Made by a program: the position numbers and the translations under genes | Part shown: in pieces, positions 1 through 9,392 of the stretch | Layout of the letters: every line of letters begins with the position of its first letter | Position numbering within the stretch: the first letter of the stretch is position 1 | NCBI RefSeq assembly: GCF_023525255.1 | Contig: NZ_CP073355.1 | Span: forward strand, 1 to 64,000 | DNA from: Thermospira aquatica | GTDB taxonomy: Bacteria > Spirochaetota > Brevinematia > Brevinematales > Thermospiraceae | Direction: 5' to 3' | DNA length: 64,000 nt | The notes under the pieces: generated by a model | What the model was told of the DNA's origin: nothing | Seen by the model: the letters and a program-made list of their open reading frames with translations, nothing else | The model's database searches: none

Positions 1-1632
1 ATGAAAAGACTTTTCTCTTTTGTTGGGTTGTTTCTGGTGGTGGGATGGTTCTGGGGATACAAGCTTCCAGAACTTCCCACAAAGGTAAAACCGGTGAAGA
101 ATGTGATTATTCTCATTCCGGATGGGATGAGCATGGGTGGATACACTCTTGCTCGCTGGTACAAAAATGGAGCCCCCCTCGCCATGGATGATATGGCTTG
201 CGGACTGGTACGAACCTACTCTTCGGATGCGGTTATCGCCGACTCCGCCCCTGCTGCTACTGCCTACGCCTGTGGCGTCAAAGCAGTGACCAAAAATATC
301 GGCGTTATGCCCCAAAAGGCTGGCATGCCTGGGGTTCCCGCAATTGTTCGCGGAGAAGAAAATCGTCCCATTGCCAATGTTTTTGAAGCAGCTCGTTTGA
401 TAGGCAAATCTACTGGTCTTGTTTTTACCTGTGAAGCACCGCACGCTACCCCTGCTGCCTATTCTGCCCATTCTCCAGACAGAAAACTCTACGACGACAT
501 CCTTGAACAACAAGTGTATACGGGTCTAGATGTAGTTTTTGGCGGTGGATGGAAATTTATGACCTCCGAAACACGCCAAGACAAAGAAAACCTCCTTGCC
601 ATCGTACAAAGCAATTATATTTATATCTCAAATAGGGCTCAACTCCTCGCCCTGCGACCTGGTAAAAAGGTATGGGGAATGTTTGCTCCCGTAGATCTTC
701 CCTACGAGATCGATAGAGATAAGGAAAAAGACCCTTCTTTAGCAGAAATGACAGCAAAAGCCATTGAAGTTCTCTCAGCAAACCCAAAAGGTTTTGTCTT
801 AATGGTAGAAGGAAGTAAGATTGACTGGGCTGCTCATGCCAATGATCCCGTTGCTCTTATCCACGATATTTTGGCATTTGATGAAGCTGTTCGTACAGCC
901 AAAGAATTCGCCCAAAAAGACAAAAATACCGTTGTCATCGTGTTGACCGATCACGGCAACGGTGGTATCACTATCGGAAATTCCTCTTCTGATAATAGTT
1001 ATGATAAACTAAAGATTCATGATGTTTTTCGGTTTATCAAATCAGCCAAAACAAGTGGTGAAAATTTAAAAAATCTCATTGCTTCAAACTCTTCTCCAAA
1101 AGAAATCCGAAAAACCGTAGCTTCCTACTATGGCATTCCCGACCTCAGTGATGAAGAAGTCCAAGAGATTCAAAAGGCCTCCACCAAAGGGAGCCCTTCT
1201 CTGAGCTATATCGTAGGTCCTATGTTAAGTAAACGTTCCTATATTGGATGGACAACCCATGGACATACCGGTGAAGATGTTCCCCTCTTCATCTATTCAC
1301 CACGGAACGATCATCCCACGGGTACGCTTGAAAACACACAAATAGCTGTCCTCACAGCAAACTATCTGAGAGTTTCTCTCTCAGAAACAACACGCCGACT
1401 CTTTGTAGAAGCTATTCCTGAGTTTGAGAAAAAGGGAGCTTCTGTTGAAACCGATACCACTGACCCCAATAACCCTGTGCTCACTGTGAAAAAAGGGAAT
1501 ACTACTCTTCGTTTCCCTGTAAACAAAAACATAGCCTTTATCAACAATCAGACTGTCACTCTCCCAGGCGTGACTGTGTACATCAACAAAAAGTGGTATC
1601 TCAGTCAGGACGGCTTAAACCTGCTCAAATAA
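1..1632 (+). CDS. Secreted alkaline phosphatase with C-terminal beta-domain
   Basis: Alkaline phosphatase superfamily phosphomonoesterase of 543 aa, exported to the periplasm or cell surface. An N-terminal hydrophobic stretch (residues 4-20) is a signal peptide or anchor. The metal-binding IPDG (Asp41), the nucleophile in DSAPAATA (Ser82), EGSKIDWAAHAND (about 270-282), TDHGNGG (Asp317/His318) and TTHGHTGEDVPLF (His420) are all present, so it should be active. After the catalytic domain, residues about 485-543 form a separate small domain with a VNKNIAFINNQTVTLPGV pattern resembling the copper amine oxidase N-like stalk domain often found on secreted proteins; that assignment is weaker. The ATG is the first base of the window, so its upstream signals are not visible. 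A strong hairpin terminator follows. Confidence 0.9.
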   Translation: MKRLFSFVGLFLVVGWFWGYKLPELPTKVKPVKNVIILIPDGMSMGGYTLARWYKNGAPLAMDDMACGLVRTYSSDAVIADSAPAATAYACGVKAVTKNIGVMPQKAGMPGVPAIVRGEENRPIANVFEAARLIGKSTGLVFTCEAPHATPAAYSAHSPDRKLYDDILEQQVYTGLDVVFGGGWKFMTSETRQDKENLLAIVQSNYIYISNRAQLLALRPGKKVWGMFAPVDLPYEIDRDKEKDPSLAEMTAKAIEVLSANPKGFVLMVEGSKIDWAAHANDPVALIHDILAFDEAVRTAKEFAQKDKNTVVIVLTDHGNGGITIGNSSSDNSYDKLKIHDVFRFIKSAKTSGENLKNLIASNSSPKEIRKTVASYYGIPDLSDEEVQEIQKASTKGSPSLSYIVGPMLSKRSYIGWTTHGHTGEDVPLFIYSPRNDHPTGTLENTQIAVLTANYLRVSLSETTRRLFVEAIPEFEKKGASVETDTTDPNNPVLTVKKGNTTLRFPVNKNIAFINNQTVTLPGVTVYINKKWYLSQDGLNLLK

Positions 1633-1670
1633 GGTTACTCATTTCCCTCCATCTGGATAAAAAACTGCTA

Positions 1671-1703
1671 TCCCCTTCCCATCGGGAAGGGGATTTTCTT
1701 TTC
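1671..1703 (+). terminator. Rho-independent terminator after the phosphatase
   Basis: Perfect 9-bp stem CCCCTTCCC/GGGAAGGGG (1672-1680 and 1684-1692) with a 3-nt loop, followed by a T-rich run. Confidence 0.85.
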
Positions 1704-1761
1704 TCTTTAAAAATTTATCCTATCAAAAAAAATGCCGAAAATAAGAAAAAAGGAGGCTTCT

Positions 1762-2637
1762 ATGGCAGATGTCGATATTATGGATCTCTTTGATAAAGAA
1801 TTTGTCACAGGAGAGGAAACACCACCACTCCGATCGTCGAGCATCCCCGACTATAAACCAAGTCGCTCGTATCAAACACAAAACACCAGACAAAACGGTG
1901 AAGTTCTCACCTCAAAAAAATCTATCGACGAGATAAAAAGAGAACCATCACTTTCACCAACATCCAATGATATTGACGAAAAGCTTGTCTGGGTTGGTGC
2001 TATCTTTGTCTTTTTTGGGGTTTTTGCCTTTTTATTGGGATACTGGCTCGGTAATATGAAAGAAAAAGAAATCACCCAGCTCCGCAAAGAAAAACAAACT
2101 ACCCTGACCCAGCAAATTGAAGAAAAGAAAACAGAGATTGCACTTAAACAAAATGCTCTGCCGGTACAACAGGCTGTGGAGGTAGTACAGCCCGTTCCAA
2201 CCCCGGCGCCACAAGCATCAACACCGGCACCCACTGTGCAAGAGGTTCCTGTAGTTCCCTCTCTCACTGAAACAACCCAGCCAAAAACCACCTCCCAACC
2301 CAGGACGCAAACCAAACCTCCTTCCCAATCTCAAACCACCGTTCAGACAACTACCACGCAAACCACAAAACCATCCCCACAAACGACTACTTCTTCAGGG
2401 GGTTCCTATACCATCCAGATCTCTGCTCATACGGATCTCACAAAGGCTCAAGCTGTAGAAACACAACTCCGAAAGTCTGGCTTTAGTCCCTACATCGTAG
2501 AGTCAGTTCTCAATGAGGTTACCTATTATCGTGTCCGTGTAGGAAGCTATGGATCTAAAGCCGAAGCCGAGACAGCCCTGGCTAAACTTAAACAACTCTC
2601 GCTCGCCAAAGATGCCTACATCCTCTCTCTCAAATAG
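1762..2637 (+). CDS. SPOR-domain single-pass membrane protein
   Basis: A 291-aa inner-membrane protein. Cytoplasmic N-terminus, one transmembrane helix (LVWVGAIFVFFGVFAFLLGYW, near residues 75-95), a short charged coiled segment, a long Pro/Thr/Gln-rich linker, and a C-terminal SPOR domain (about 215-291, from GSYTIQISAHTDLTKAQAVE to the end). SPOR domains bind denuded glycan strands of peptidoglycan at the division site, so a role in envelope or division is likely by family. The ATG at 1762 has an AGGAGG at 1751-1756 with 5-nt spacing; an in-frame ATG at 1732 has no ribosome site and is rejected. It is monocistronic between two terminators. Confidence 0.85.
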   Translation: MADVDIMDLFDKEFVTGEETPPLRSSSIPDYKPSRSYQTQNTRQNGEVLTSKKSIDEIKREPSLSPTSNDIDEKLVWVGAIFVFFGVFAFLLGYWLGNMKEKEITQLRKEKQTTLTQQIEEKKTEIALKQNALPVQQAVEVVQPVPTPAPQASTPAPTVQEVPVVPSLTETTQPKTTSQPRTQTKPPSQSQTTVQTTTTQTTKPSPQTTTSSGGSYTIQISAHTDLTKAQAVETQLRKSGFSPYIVESVLNEVTYYRVRVGSYGSKAEAETALAKLKQLSLAKDAYILSLK

Positions 2638-2680
2638 ACCTACCCCCAAGTCTCCTTTTTCCGATTTTTTATCAAAAAAA

Positions 2681-2702
2681 AGCGGTGCCGGAAAGCACCG
2701 CT
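2681..2702. terminator. Bidirectional terminator between SPOR gene and ilvD
   Basis: Stem AGCGGTGC/GCACCGCT with a 6-nt loop, an A-run on its left and a T-run on its right, so it can stop transcription from both convergent genes. Confidence 0.85.
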
Positions 2703-2715
2703 TTTTTTCTCTATT

Positions 2716-4389
2716 TTACCTTTTCTCAAACACTCCTCCCTTGTTCGCAGAGGTAACATGCTGTGCATAACGTACCAGATAACCAGTGGTAATTTTTGGA
2801 GAAAGTGGCTGAAATTTCTCTTTTCTTCGAGCAATCTCAGTCTCATCGACCAGGAGATTAATCTGACGATTGGGAATGTCTATTTCAATCATATCTCCCT
2901 CTTCGATCAAGCCAATAAGTCCTCCAGCAGCTGCTTCAGGCGAAATGTGCCCTATAGAAGCCCCTCGTGTTGCCCCACTGAAACGTCCGTCAGTAATCAG
3001 AGCAACTTCCTTGTCCAAGCCAAGACCCGCCACTGTGGAAGTAGGAGCAAGCATCTCTCGCATCCCTGGTCCACCCTTTGGTCCTTCATAACGGATCACA
3101 ATGACGTCACCTTTTTTGATCTTGCCTTTGAGCAGAGCCTCCACAGCCTCTTCCTCACTGTTAAACACACGGGCAGGGCCTTTGTGATGAAGCATGCTTG
3201 GGTCCACGGCTGCCTGTTTTACGATACACCCATCGGGAGCAAGATTTCCCGTAAGGACAGCGAGTCCCCCCTTCTCATGAACAGGCTGATCGATAGGACG
3301 AATGACAGAAGGATCCTTGATACCTGCACGATATTCTTTAAGCGTATCACCAAGGGTTTTACCATTGACCGTCATTGTATCGAGATGGATAAGCTTTTTC
3401 TTGGCGAGCTCTGCAAGAACTGCAGGAACACCACCTGCACGATAGAGATCAAGAATATGGTGTGGCCCGGCAGGGGAAATTGTCGTGAGATGGGGAACCT
3501 TTTCAGTAAACGGAGCAAAATCTTTAAGTTCCAGATCTACCTCACCATAATAAGCAATGGCAGGAAGATGAAGCGTGGTATTGGTTGAACCGCCGAGAGC
3601 CATATCCAGAGCAATCGCATTTTCAAAAGCTTTTCTGGTCATGATGTCACGAGCTCGAATATTTTTTTCCACCAGCTCTACAATTTTAAGACCGGACTTT
3701 TTAGCAATACGGATCCTGTCTGCAAATACTGCAGGAGCACTTCCATTAAACGGAAGGGAAATACCCAGGGCTTCAGAAAGGTTACTCATCGTGTTGGCCG
3801 TAAACATCCCGGAACAGGATCCCTCTCCGGGGCATGCCTGACACTCAAGTTCGAGAAGCTCATCATCTGAGATTTCCTTTTTCGCGTATTTCCCAACAGC
3901 TTCAAAGACGGTACTGAGATCAACTTTTTTATTTTGCGCAAGGTTTCCAGGAAGCATTGGTCCGCCGCTTACAAAGATAGAGGGTAGATTCATTCGCATG
4001 GCTGCAATCAGCATTCCGGGAATAATTTTATCACACGAGGCAATAAAAACCAACCCATCAAACTGGTAGGCCTCAACCATAATCTCAATCGAATCGGCTA
4101 TCAACTCTCTCGAGGGAAGGGAGTACTTCATCCCCTTGTGACCCATGGCAATACCATCACATACTCCGATAGTATTGAATTCCACCGGCATACCACCGGC
4201 TGCATACACCCCCCTTTTTACCGCATCGGCAATCTTGTTCAAATGAATGTGTCCGGGGATCGTTTCGTTAAAAGAGTTTACAATACCGATTAAGGGACGT
4301 TCCAGTTCCCAATCGTCAAAACCCATGGCCCTGAAAAGTGACCGATGTGGTGAACGTTGAAAACCCTTTTTTACCGCATCACTACGCAT
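2716..4389 (-). CDS. ilvD: Dihydroxy-acid dehydratase
   Basis: Dehydrates 2,3-dihydroxy-isovalerate and its homologue in valine/isoleucine synthesis; 557 aa, the usual length. The iron-sulfur ligand motifs are seen: [14 protein letters not shown] and [17 protein letters not shown]. The C-terminal signature around [20 protein letters not shown] is intact. The start at 4389 ([10 protein letters not shown]) is set by AGGAGG at 4395-4400 with 5-nt spacing; an upstream in-frame ATG at 4470 gives an atypical N-terminal extension. No other ilv gene is adjacent. The isopropylmalate-dehydrogenase-type gene at 24.3 kb belongs to the same branched-chain area of metabolism but is unlinked. Confidence 0.95.
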   Translation of the reverse strand: MRSDAVKKGFQRSPHRSLFRAMGFDDWELERPLIGIVNSFNETIPGHIHLNKIADAVKRGVYAAGGMPVEFNTIGVCDGIAMGHKGMKYSLPSRELIADSIEIMVEAYQFDGLVFIASCDKIIPGMLIAAMRMNLPSIFVSGGPMLPGNLAQNKKVDLSTVFEAVGKYAKKEISDDELLELECQACPGEGSCSGMFTANTMSNLSEALGISLPFNGSAPAVFADRIRIAKKSGLKIVELVEKNIRARDIMTRKAFENAIALDMALGGSTNTTLHLPAIAYYGEVDLELKDFAPFTEKVPHLTTISPAGPHHILDLYRAGGVPAVLAELAKKKLIHLDTMTVNGKTLGDTLKEYRAGIKDPSVIRPIDQPVHEKGGLAVLTGNLAPDGCIVKQAAVDPSMLHHKGPARVFNSEEEAVEALLKGKIKKGDVIVIRYEGPKGGPGMREMLAPTSTVAGLGLDKEVALITDGRFSGATRGASIGHISPEAAAGGLIGLIEEGDMIEIDIPNRQINLLVDETEIARRKEKFQPLSPKITTGYLVRYAQHVTSANKGGVFEKR

Positions 4390-4486
4390 ATCTTCCTCCT
4401 TGCCAAGTTTCTCTGTTTCCACAACAAAACAGCTAAAATTATTGTAATGCAGAGAGTATTTTTTTTCCACAAATTTTACAAAATAA

Positions 4487-4513
4487 AAAGGACCGCCTCA
4501 ACGACGGTCCTTT
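4487..4513 (-). terminator. Terminator of the HAMP gene
   Basis: 9-bp stem AAAGGACCG/CGGTCCTTT; on the minus strand it is followed by a T-rich run. It lies 20 bp beyond the stop of the gene at 4534 and just upstream of ilvD, so it insulates ilvD. Confidence 0.75.
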
Positions 4514-4533
4514 GGAGTTTTCTTGAAAATTGG

Positions 4534-5040
4534 CTATGACTTATTAATCTTGTCAAGGAATCGATTGAGACTCTTCACCACATCGTGAAGCTCATCTTGT
4601 TTACGCAGACGAAACTCCACCGTCTTAATATCAATCTTGCCTTCCGTAGCTTCATCCAATGTCTTTTTAATACGATAGATAGGCCCGGCCATCTTGTGAG
4701 AAATAAAAAGCCCAAAAACAGCTATAAGCACCAGATACAACACACTGAGCCATATCATTGGCCACATCTGAATCTGAAATTCATTGTAGGATCTACTCAT
4801 ATCAAAAACCACATAGTAAGGAAGATCGGGATTGGTTTTTATCATCTCCTGAAACTCTTCTACATTCTTTACCTGATAAAAGAGATTTTTCGAATACCGC
4901 TGCCTATAGAATATACCCATAGAAAGCAGAGAAACAACAAGTCCTAAAATGATTAGAAAAGAAAATCTCGCAATAAACCTGATCTGAAAGGGTTTGTCGA
5001 TAAAATATCTCCAGCGCATTTTCTTATTTGTCTGTTTCAC
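4534..5040 (-). CDS. HAMP-domain membrane protein, no output domain
   Basis: A 168-aa protein with two transmembrane helices (IARFSFLIILGLVVSLLSMG and MIWLSVLYLVLIAVFGLFI), a roughly 50-residue periplasmic segment between them, and a cytoplasmic HAMP-like segment from SHKMAGPIYRIKKTLDEATE to the end. This is the membrane half of a chemoreceptor or kinase with nothing after HAMP. The GTG at 5040 is chosen because AAGGAGG lies at 5046-5052, five bases away; GTG 5055 overlaps that site. The partner is unknown. It could be a truncated sensor, but the in-frame end and the tidy terminator argue for a real short gene. Confidence 0.7.
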   Translation of the reverse strand: MKQTNKKMRWRYFIDKPFQIRFIARFSFLIILGLVVSLLSMGIFYRQRYSKNLFYQVKNVEEFQEMIKTNPDLPYYVVFDMSRSYNEFQIQMWPMIWLSVLYLVLIAVFGLFISHKMAGPIYRIKKTLDEATEGKIDIKTVEFRLRKQDELHDVVKSLNRFLDKINKS

Positions 5041-5158
5041 GTTGGCCTCCTTCACGCATTACTTTGTATTATCATCGGATAACGAGAGCTAAAAATTTAT
5101 AGTTTAGGAAAAAAAATATACGTTTCACATCGCTGAGATACCACCAGAGGCTGGAGGA

Positions 5159-5198
5159 GGCTGGCGCCTCGATACGCGGAGCTACTCGGCGACCAGCC
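5159..5198. repeat. GC-rich palindromic REP-like island
   Basis: In a gene-free, otherwise AT-rich tract (5060-5922) there is a GC-rich island from about 5128 to 5285. It contains a hairpin GGCTGG/CCAGCC whose loop holds CTCGATACGCGGAGCTACTC, a pattern like palindromic intergenic repeats of many genomes. No coding frame in it looks real. Confidence 0.45.
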
Positions 5199-5369
5199 CC
5201 CTGCGGTCAAGACTTCTCCCCCTTGCCTCCGTGCTTCGGAAGTGTAATCGTGCGGCTGGAGGAATACGTCCTTGCTGCCCACATCTTGGGTAGGAGGTTG
5301 TTTTTTTAGCCCAGTCCACGGTTTTTTTGTTGGTGGTTGGTTTTCCCCTGATCACCTCGGGAGGAGGGT

Positions 5370-5779
5370 GCTCTTCCCTTGTTGCAGTGGGTTAGCAAGA
5401 GAAATCCTGTGATACGACAAGAGCATGGTTTTTTTCCTGCGATATGGGAATAGCTTTGGATTTTTCACTTTCACTGTTACAGGGAAACAGCTAACAATCC
5501 TTTGTTTTTCACAGCAACAGGAAAAGAATATTCTCAAAACAGTTGAGCGAGTGAGATGGAGGAGCGCTGTTAAATGTTTAATCTACAATTTCCGACATAA
5601 GCTCTTTCCATGTTGCAGTTTTGGCAAAAAATGTACTATGATAAAGGAAGAGCTCATTTTTCCAAAGGCGAAGAAAGTGCTCTTTCCATATTTCAGTTTT
5701 GTGATCTTCTTTAATGGTTTCTTTTGACTGCGATAAGGGAAGAACTAACATTCTCTCCAAGCTGCAACATGGGAAGAGC
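5370..5779. repeat. Interspersed 19-mer array C (mixed orientation)
   Basis: Ten degenerate copies of the 19-mer GCTMTTMCCNTRTYRCAGT in the gene-free tract before murA. Forward copies start at 5370, 5601 and 5679. Reverse-complement copies start at 5406, 5436, 5473, 5511, 5635, 5727 and 5761. The pairs 5601/5635 and 5679/5727 face each other and could form imperfect stem-loops. The best copies differ from the consensus at one or two positions; 5406 and 5511 are poor. No protein is encoded here. The same motif forms the arrays at 31.3 and 39.3 kb. Confidence 0.75.
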
Positions 5780-5863
5780 TAAGCTTTCATCGAAAACAAC
5801 CACTCCATCGAAATTTCGGACACAGCAAACGGTGCGTTATAAATATACCTACTCCCATGAAAA

Positions 5864-5892
5864 TTGATTTTTATTCTTTTTTCTGTTATACT
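5864..5892 (+). promoter_or_regulatory. Sigma-70-type promoter of murA
   Basis: TTGATT (5864-5869), 17-bp spacer, TATACT (5887-5892); the murA ATG follows at 5923 with GAAGGA upstream. Confidence 0.7.
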
Positions 5893-5922
5893 ATATTTCT
5901 ATCATAGAGAGAAGGACACTTT

Positions 5923-7194
5923 ATGGATAAGTATGTTATTCACGGTCAACATCGACTTCAAGGCACTGTTTCTATAAGTGGAGCCAAAAACTCCTCCCTT
6001 CCACTTATGGCAGCATCACTCCTCACGGCAGAGCCTGTCATTCTTCACAATGTGCCATATCTCATGGATATTCGGACAATGGTTTCTCTTCTCACCCAGT
6101 TAGGGAAATCCATTTCTTACCTTGATCCCCACACGATAAAAATTGAAGAAAAATCTGCAGAGCCATATGAAGCACCCTACGACATTGTTCGCAAAATGCG
6201 TGCTTCTATCGCTGTTCTCGGTCCCCTTTTGGGGCGCCGTGGAAAAGCAAGGGTTTCTTTCCCTGGAGGATGCACCATTGGACCCCGTCCTATTGATCTC
6301 CATATCAAAGGCATGAAAGCTCTCGGCGCAGAAATCACCATCGAAGAAGGTTACATCAACGCCACCTGTCCAGAACTCAAAGGATGTCAGATGAACCTTC
6401 TTGGAAGTTTTGGTCCCAGTGTTCTGGGAACTGAAAATGTTATGATGGCTGCCGTCCTTGCAAAGGGCACAACCATCATTGAGGGTGCTGCCGCAGAACC
6501 AGAAGTAGCCGACCTCGCCAATTTTCTCAACCAGATGGGAGCAAACATCACAGGGGCTGGAACAAGTATTATCACTATCGAGGGCGTTGATTCTCTCCAC
6601 GGTGTAGAATACACGACCATCCCTGATAGAATTGAGGCGGGAACATTCATCGCCGCAGCAGGCATTACGGGGGGAGAAATCAGGATAGAGAATGCCTGTG
6701 TTCATCATCTCGCGGAACCCATCGAGATTTTCTCCAGGGCAGGGGTAGAGATTGAGATTCTCTCCGATACTACCCTCATCGCTCGAGGCAAAAATATCCG
6801 TCCTATTGAGGTAGAGACCAAACCTTACCCCTTCTTCCCAACTGATCTTCAAGCACAATTAATGGCTCTCGTCACCCTTTCGGATGGGATCAGCATCATC
6901 TCAGAAAAAATCTTCCCAGATCGTTTTCTCCATGCCGCAGAACTTTGCCGTATGGGCGCCGACATCCACATTGATGGTGCGGTTGCCGTCGTAAAAGGGG
7001 TTCCTTACCTTTCTGGGGCTGCCATCATGGCATCTGATCTCCGTGCCGGGGCAGGACTTGTCCTCGCAGGCCTTGCTGCACGCGGTAAGACAGAGGTACT
7101 CCGTATTTACCATATCGATCGTGGCTACGAACACTTTGAAGAAAAACTTCGTGCCCTTGGAGCTGATATCGAGAGACGTCCCCAGGAGGAATAA
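5923..7194 (+). CDS. murA: UDP-N-acetylglucosamine 1-carboxyvinyltransferase
   Basis: First committed step of peptidoglycan synthesis in the cytoplasm: transfers enolpyruvate from PEP to UDP-GlcNAc. 423 aa, normal length. Lys22-Asn23 in SGAKNSSLP and the catalytic Cys117 in GGCTIGPRPIDLH are present; the Cys, rather than Asp, predicts the fosfomycin-binding form. The ending RAGAGLVLAGLAARG matches the family. The TraB-like gene begins on the base after the stop codon, so the two are co-transcribed from the promoter at 5864-5892. Confidence 0.96.
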   Translation: MDKYVIHGQHRLQGTVSISGAKNSSLPLMAASLLTAEPVILHNVPYLMDIRTMVSLLTQLGKSISYLDPHTIKIEEKSAEPYEAPYDIVRKMRASIAVLGPLLGRRGKARVSFPGGCTIGPRPIDLHIKGMKALGAEITIEEGYINATCPELKGCQMNLLGSFGPSVLGTENVMMAAVLAKGTTIIEGAAAEPEVADLANFLNQMGANITGAGTSIITIEGVDSLHGVEYTTIPDRIEAGTFIAAAGITGGEIRIENACVHHLAEPIEIFSRAGVEIEILSDTTLIARGKNIRPIEVETKPYPFFPTDLQAQLMALVTLSDGISIISEKIFPDRFLHAAELCRMGADIHIDGAVAVVKGVPYLSGAAIMASDLRAGAGLVLAGLAARGKTEVLRIYHIDRGYEHFEEKLRALGADIERRPQEE

Positions 7195-8379
7195 ATGCTA
7201 AAAGAACAGCTTGCTCCAAACATCATCAAGCTCACGCTTCAGGAAAGACAGATCATTCTCCTGGGGACAGCCCACATCTTTGAGGATAGTGTCAATCAAG
7301 TAAAAGAGTGGATAGAAAACTACCAGCCTGACAGTGTTTACGTAGAACTCTGCGAAGCCCGCTATCAAGCACTCTCTTCACATGATCGCTGGAAAAACCT
7401 CGATATCATTCAAGTGATCAAATCAGGACAGGGGTTTCTCCTCCTTGCCTCACTTCTCCTTAGTGGCTTACAAAAAAAGATGGGTATCCAGCTTGATGAA
7501 GAGGTTGGAGAGGATATGCTTTCCGCTATACGACTCTCACAGGAAAAAAATATTCCTTTCATACTTGCCGACAGGGATCTCAATACCACCCTTCGCAGAA
7601 CCTGGCAACTCGCCTCTTTCAAAGACAAAATGCGAATACTCGAAATTCTTTTTGAGAGCCTCTTTGAAGACGAAACCATTTCCGAAGAAGATATAAAAAA
7701 CATGCTCGGGGAAGGAAATCTTTACACCACCATGATGAATGAACTGGGAAAATCTCTGCCTGCCGTCAAGCGTGTCCTCATCGACGAGCGAAACCACTAC
7801 ATAGCACAAAAAATCCTCTCCGGACCAGGCAAGCGGTGTCTTGTAGTTATTGGAAGAGGTCACCTCGAAGGTATAGTTGAAGCCCTGGAAGAACCCTCAC
7901 GCCTCCCCCCTCTCGAAACGCTTGACAACCTTCCTCAAAAAACATCTCCAGGACACTGGATTGGATGGGGAATACTTGTCTTATTTCTTGGATTGGTGAT
8001 AACCGGATTTTTCAAAGGAGGCTCAACCGTAGCCCTCTCCATGATCAAAGAATGGATCATCATCAATGGAACAGGCGCTGCCCTTGGATGTCTTCTTGCC
8101 CTTGCCCATCCTGTCACCATCCTGAGTAGCTGGATTATTGCTCCCATTACAAGCCTCAATCCTTTCGTAGGAGCAGGGATGTTTCTCGCTCTTATCGAAA
8201 CCTTCTTCCACAAACCGAGAGTAAAAGACTTTGAAAACCTCCCCCAGGACATCACCAGTTTCAAGGGTTTCTGGAACAACCGTGTCACCAAAATTTTACT
8301 TGTCTTTGTAACCGGTTCTCTTGGCTCAGCTATAGGAACCTTTGTCAGTATCCCCTGGATGTCCAGACTTCTCAAATAA
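7195..8379 (+). CDS. TraB/PrgY-family membrane protein
   Basis: A 394-aa protein. The N-terminal domain has the TraB family marks: IILLGTAHIFEDS near residue 17, YVELCEARYQAL, and VVIGRGHLEGI near 220. The C-terminal third (about 250-394) holds several transmembrane helices. The TraB/PrgY group is named for proteins that shut down peptide pheromone in enterococci and is related to the Tiki/GumN metallopeptidase-like fold. What it does here is unknown. Its ATG directly abuts the murA stop, with AGGAGGA (7184-7190) inside the end of murA, so it is translationally coupled to murA. Confidence 0.8.
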   Translation: MLKEQLAPNIIKLTLQERQIILLGTAHIFEDSVNQVKEWIENYQPDSVYVELCEARYQALSSHDRWKNLDIIQVIKSGQGFLLLASLLLSGLQKKMGIQLDEEVGEDMLSAIRLSQEKNIPFILADRDLNTTLRRTWQLASFKDKMRILEILFESLFEDETISEEDIKNMLGEGNLYTTMMNELGKSLPAVKRVLIDERNHYIAQKILSGPGKRCLVVIGRGHLEGIVEALEEPSRLPPLETLDNLPQKTSPGHWIGWGILVLFLGLVITGFFKGGSTVALSMIKEWIIINGTGAALGCLLALAHPVTILSSWIIAPITSLNPFVGAGMFLALIETFFHKPRVKDFENLPQDITSFKGFWNNRVTKILLVFVTGSLGSAIGTFVSIPWMSRLLK

Positions 8380-8381
8380 AC

Positions 8382-8411
8382 TGGACAATTTCCGCGAGTT
8401 TTCTTTATAAT
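8382..8411 (+). promoter_or_regulatory. Promoter of purE
   Basis: TGGACA (8382-8387), 18-bp spacer, TATAAT (8406-8411). The predicted transcript start near 8418 would leave the ATG at 8422 almost leaderless, which supports the later ATG at 8440. Confidence 0.65.
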
Positions 8412-8439
8412 ATACCACCATATGAATAAGGGGAATACT

Positions 8440-8964
8440 ATGCCATCTCCTCTCGTCGCTATTATCATGGGAAGTGATTCGGATCTCGAGATCATGAAAG
8501 ACGCAGCACTCGTTTTAGAAGAAATGCATATTCCTTATGAAATTCACATCCTTTCAGCCCACAGAACACCTTTCCAGGCCATGCAATACGCACAAGAAGC
8601 TTCTTCAAAAGGGATAGAGGTGATTATTGCGGGTGCTGGGGCTGCTGCCCACCTCGCAGGGGTGATTGCCGCGGTGACAGAGCTTCCTGTCATTGGTGTG
8701 CCCACCAAAAGCTCCTACCTTCAGGGGCTTGATTCCCTTCTGTCCATGGTACAGATGCCAGGAGGTATCCCTGTAGCCACGGTCGCCATCAACCAGGCCA
8801 AAAACGCAGGACTTTTGGCCGTAAGCATTCTCGGCATCAAATACCCTGAATATCGTGAAGCCTATAAAACCTATAAGAAAAAACTCGAAGAAGAAGTTCT
8901 CGCCAAAGACAAAAAACTCACGACAAAAGGCTGGCAAGCCTATCTCGAGGAAAAAAAGAAATGA
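8440..8964 (+). CDS. purE: N5-carboxyaminoimidazole ribonucleotide mutase
   Basis: Converts N5-CAIR to CAIR in purine synthesis. The class I PurE marks are seen: IIMGSDSDLEIM, LSAHRTP with the active-site His, IIAGAGAAAHLAGV and GVPTKSSYLQGLDSLLSMVQMPGG. Start 8440 is preferred (AAGGGGA just upstream); ATG 8422 would add six residues without a ribosome site. No purK is next to it; the following gene overlaps by 4 bp (ATGA) and is not a known pur gene. Confidence 0.93.
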   Translation: MPSPLVAIIMGSDSDLEIMKDAALVLEEMHIPYEIHILSAHRTPFQAMQYAQEASSKGIEVIIAGAGAAAHLAGVIAAVTELPVIGVPTKSSYLQGLDSLLSMVQMPGGIPVATVAINQAKNAGLLAVSILGIKYPEYREAYKTYKKKLEEEVLAKDKKLTTKGWQAYLEEKKK

Positions 8965-9338
8965 AACTCTTTTGGTGTGACAAAGCCCGATCCCACTTTC
9001 TCCAGGCTTCCCATGGAATCGGAGAAACTCTTGAACTCTTTCTCAGAGAAAAGCGTTTCTTCTTGATTCCAGAGGTTCTTCTCCAATGGATTGAGGATCT
9101 TGTTGTCGCCTCCACCAGTGAAATTCCCCACTCCAGTGTCGTGGAAATGTGCCGTATCCTCAATATCCCCCTCACCCTCGAAGAAGAACACTTCCTCCGA
9201 CTCATGGAAAAGGCAAGTCGTAAAGAAGATGCCTACCGCAACTTTGTGGACACCCTCGATGGAAACCCTTTCCTTCCCACACTCATAGACAAAGTACATC
9301 AGGCCCATCTCCGCATTTTTTCGTCCCTCAAAGGATAA
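8961..9338 (+). CDS. Conserved-looking hypothetical protein, coupled to purE
   Basis: 125 aa, not recognised. It reads as a soluble, helical protein with no signal peptide or membrane segment. Its ATG overlaps the purE stop (ATGA), so it is translated from the same messenger. No metal or nucleotide motif is evident. The coding character (codon use, no internal stops, tight junction) makes it a real gene, but no function can be given. Confidence 0.7.
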   Translation: MKLFWCDKARSHFLQASHGIGETLELFLREKRFFLIPEVLLQWIEDLVVASTSEIPHSSVVEMCRILNIPLTLEEEHFLRLMEKASRKEDAYRNFVDTLDGNPFLPTLIDKVHQAHLRIFSSLKG

Positions 9339-9343
9339 AAAAA

Positions 9344-9366
9344 GGCGTATCCCTCACGGATACGCC
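9344..9366 (-). terminator. Terminator of lpxC
   Basis: Perfect 9-bp stem GGCGTATCC/GGATACGCC with a 5-nt loop; the A-run on its left is a T-run for minus-strand transcripts. It starts 27 bp after the lpxC stop. Confidence 0.85.
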
Positions 9367-9392
9367 CCAGGAATATGGGAAGGTAGTTATAG

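Noticed and set aside
1872-2315. 147-codon minus-strand frame inside the SPOR gene
   Set aside because: It is antisense to the Pro/Thr-rich linker; its Val/Gly/Cys-rich content is a shadow of that composition.
2758-3588. 276-codon plus-strand frame opposite ilvD
   Set aside because: Antisense shadow of a clear ilvD; no start signals and no family resemblance.
5097-5282. Small protein in the GC-rich island
   Set aside because: No ribosome site, atypical composition, and the DNA is palindromic.
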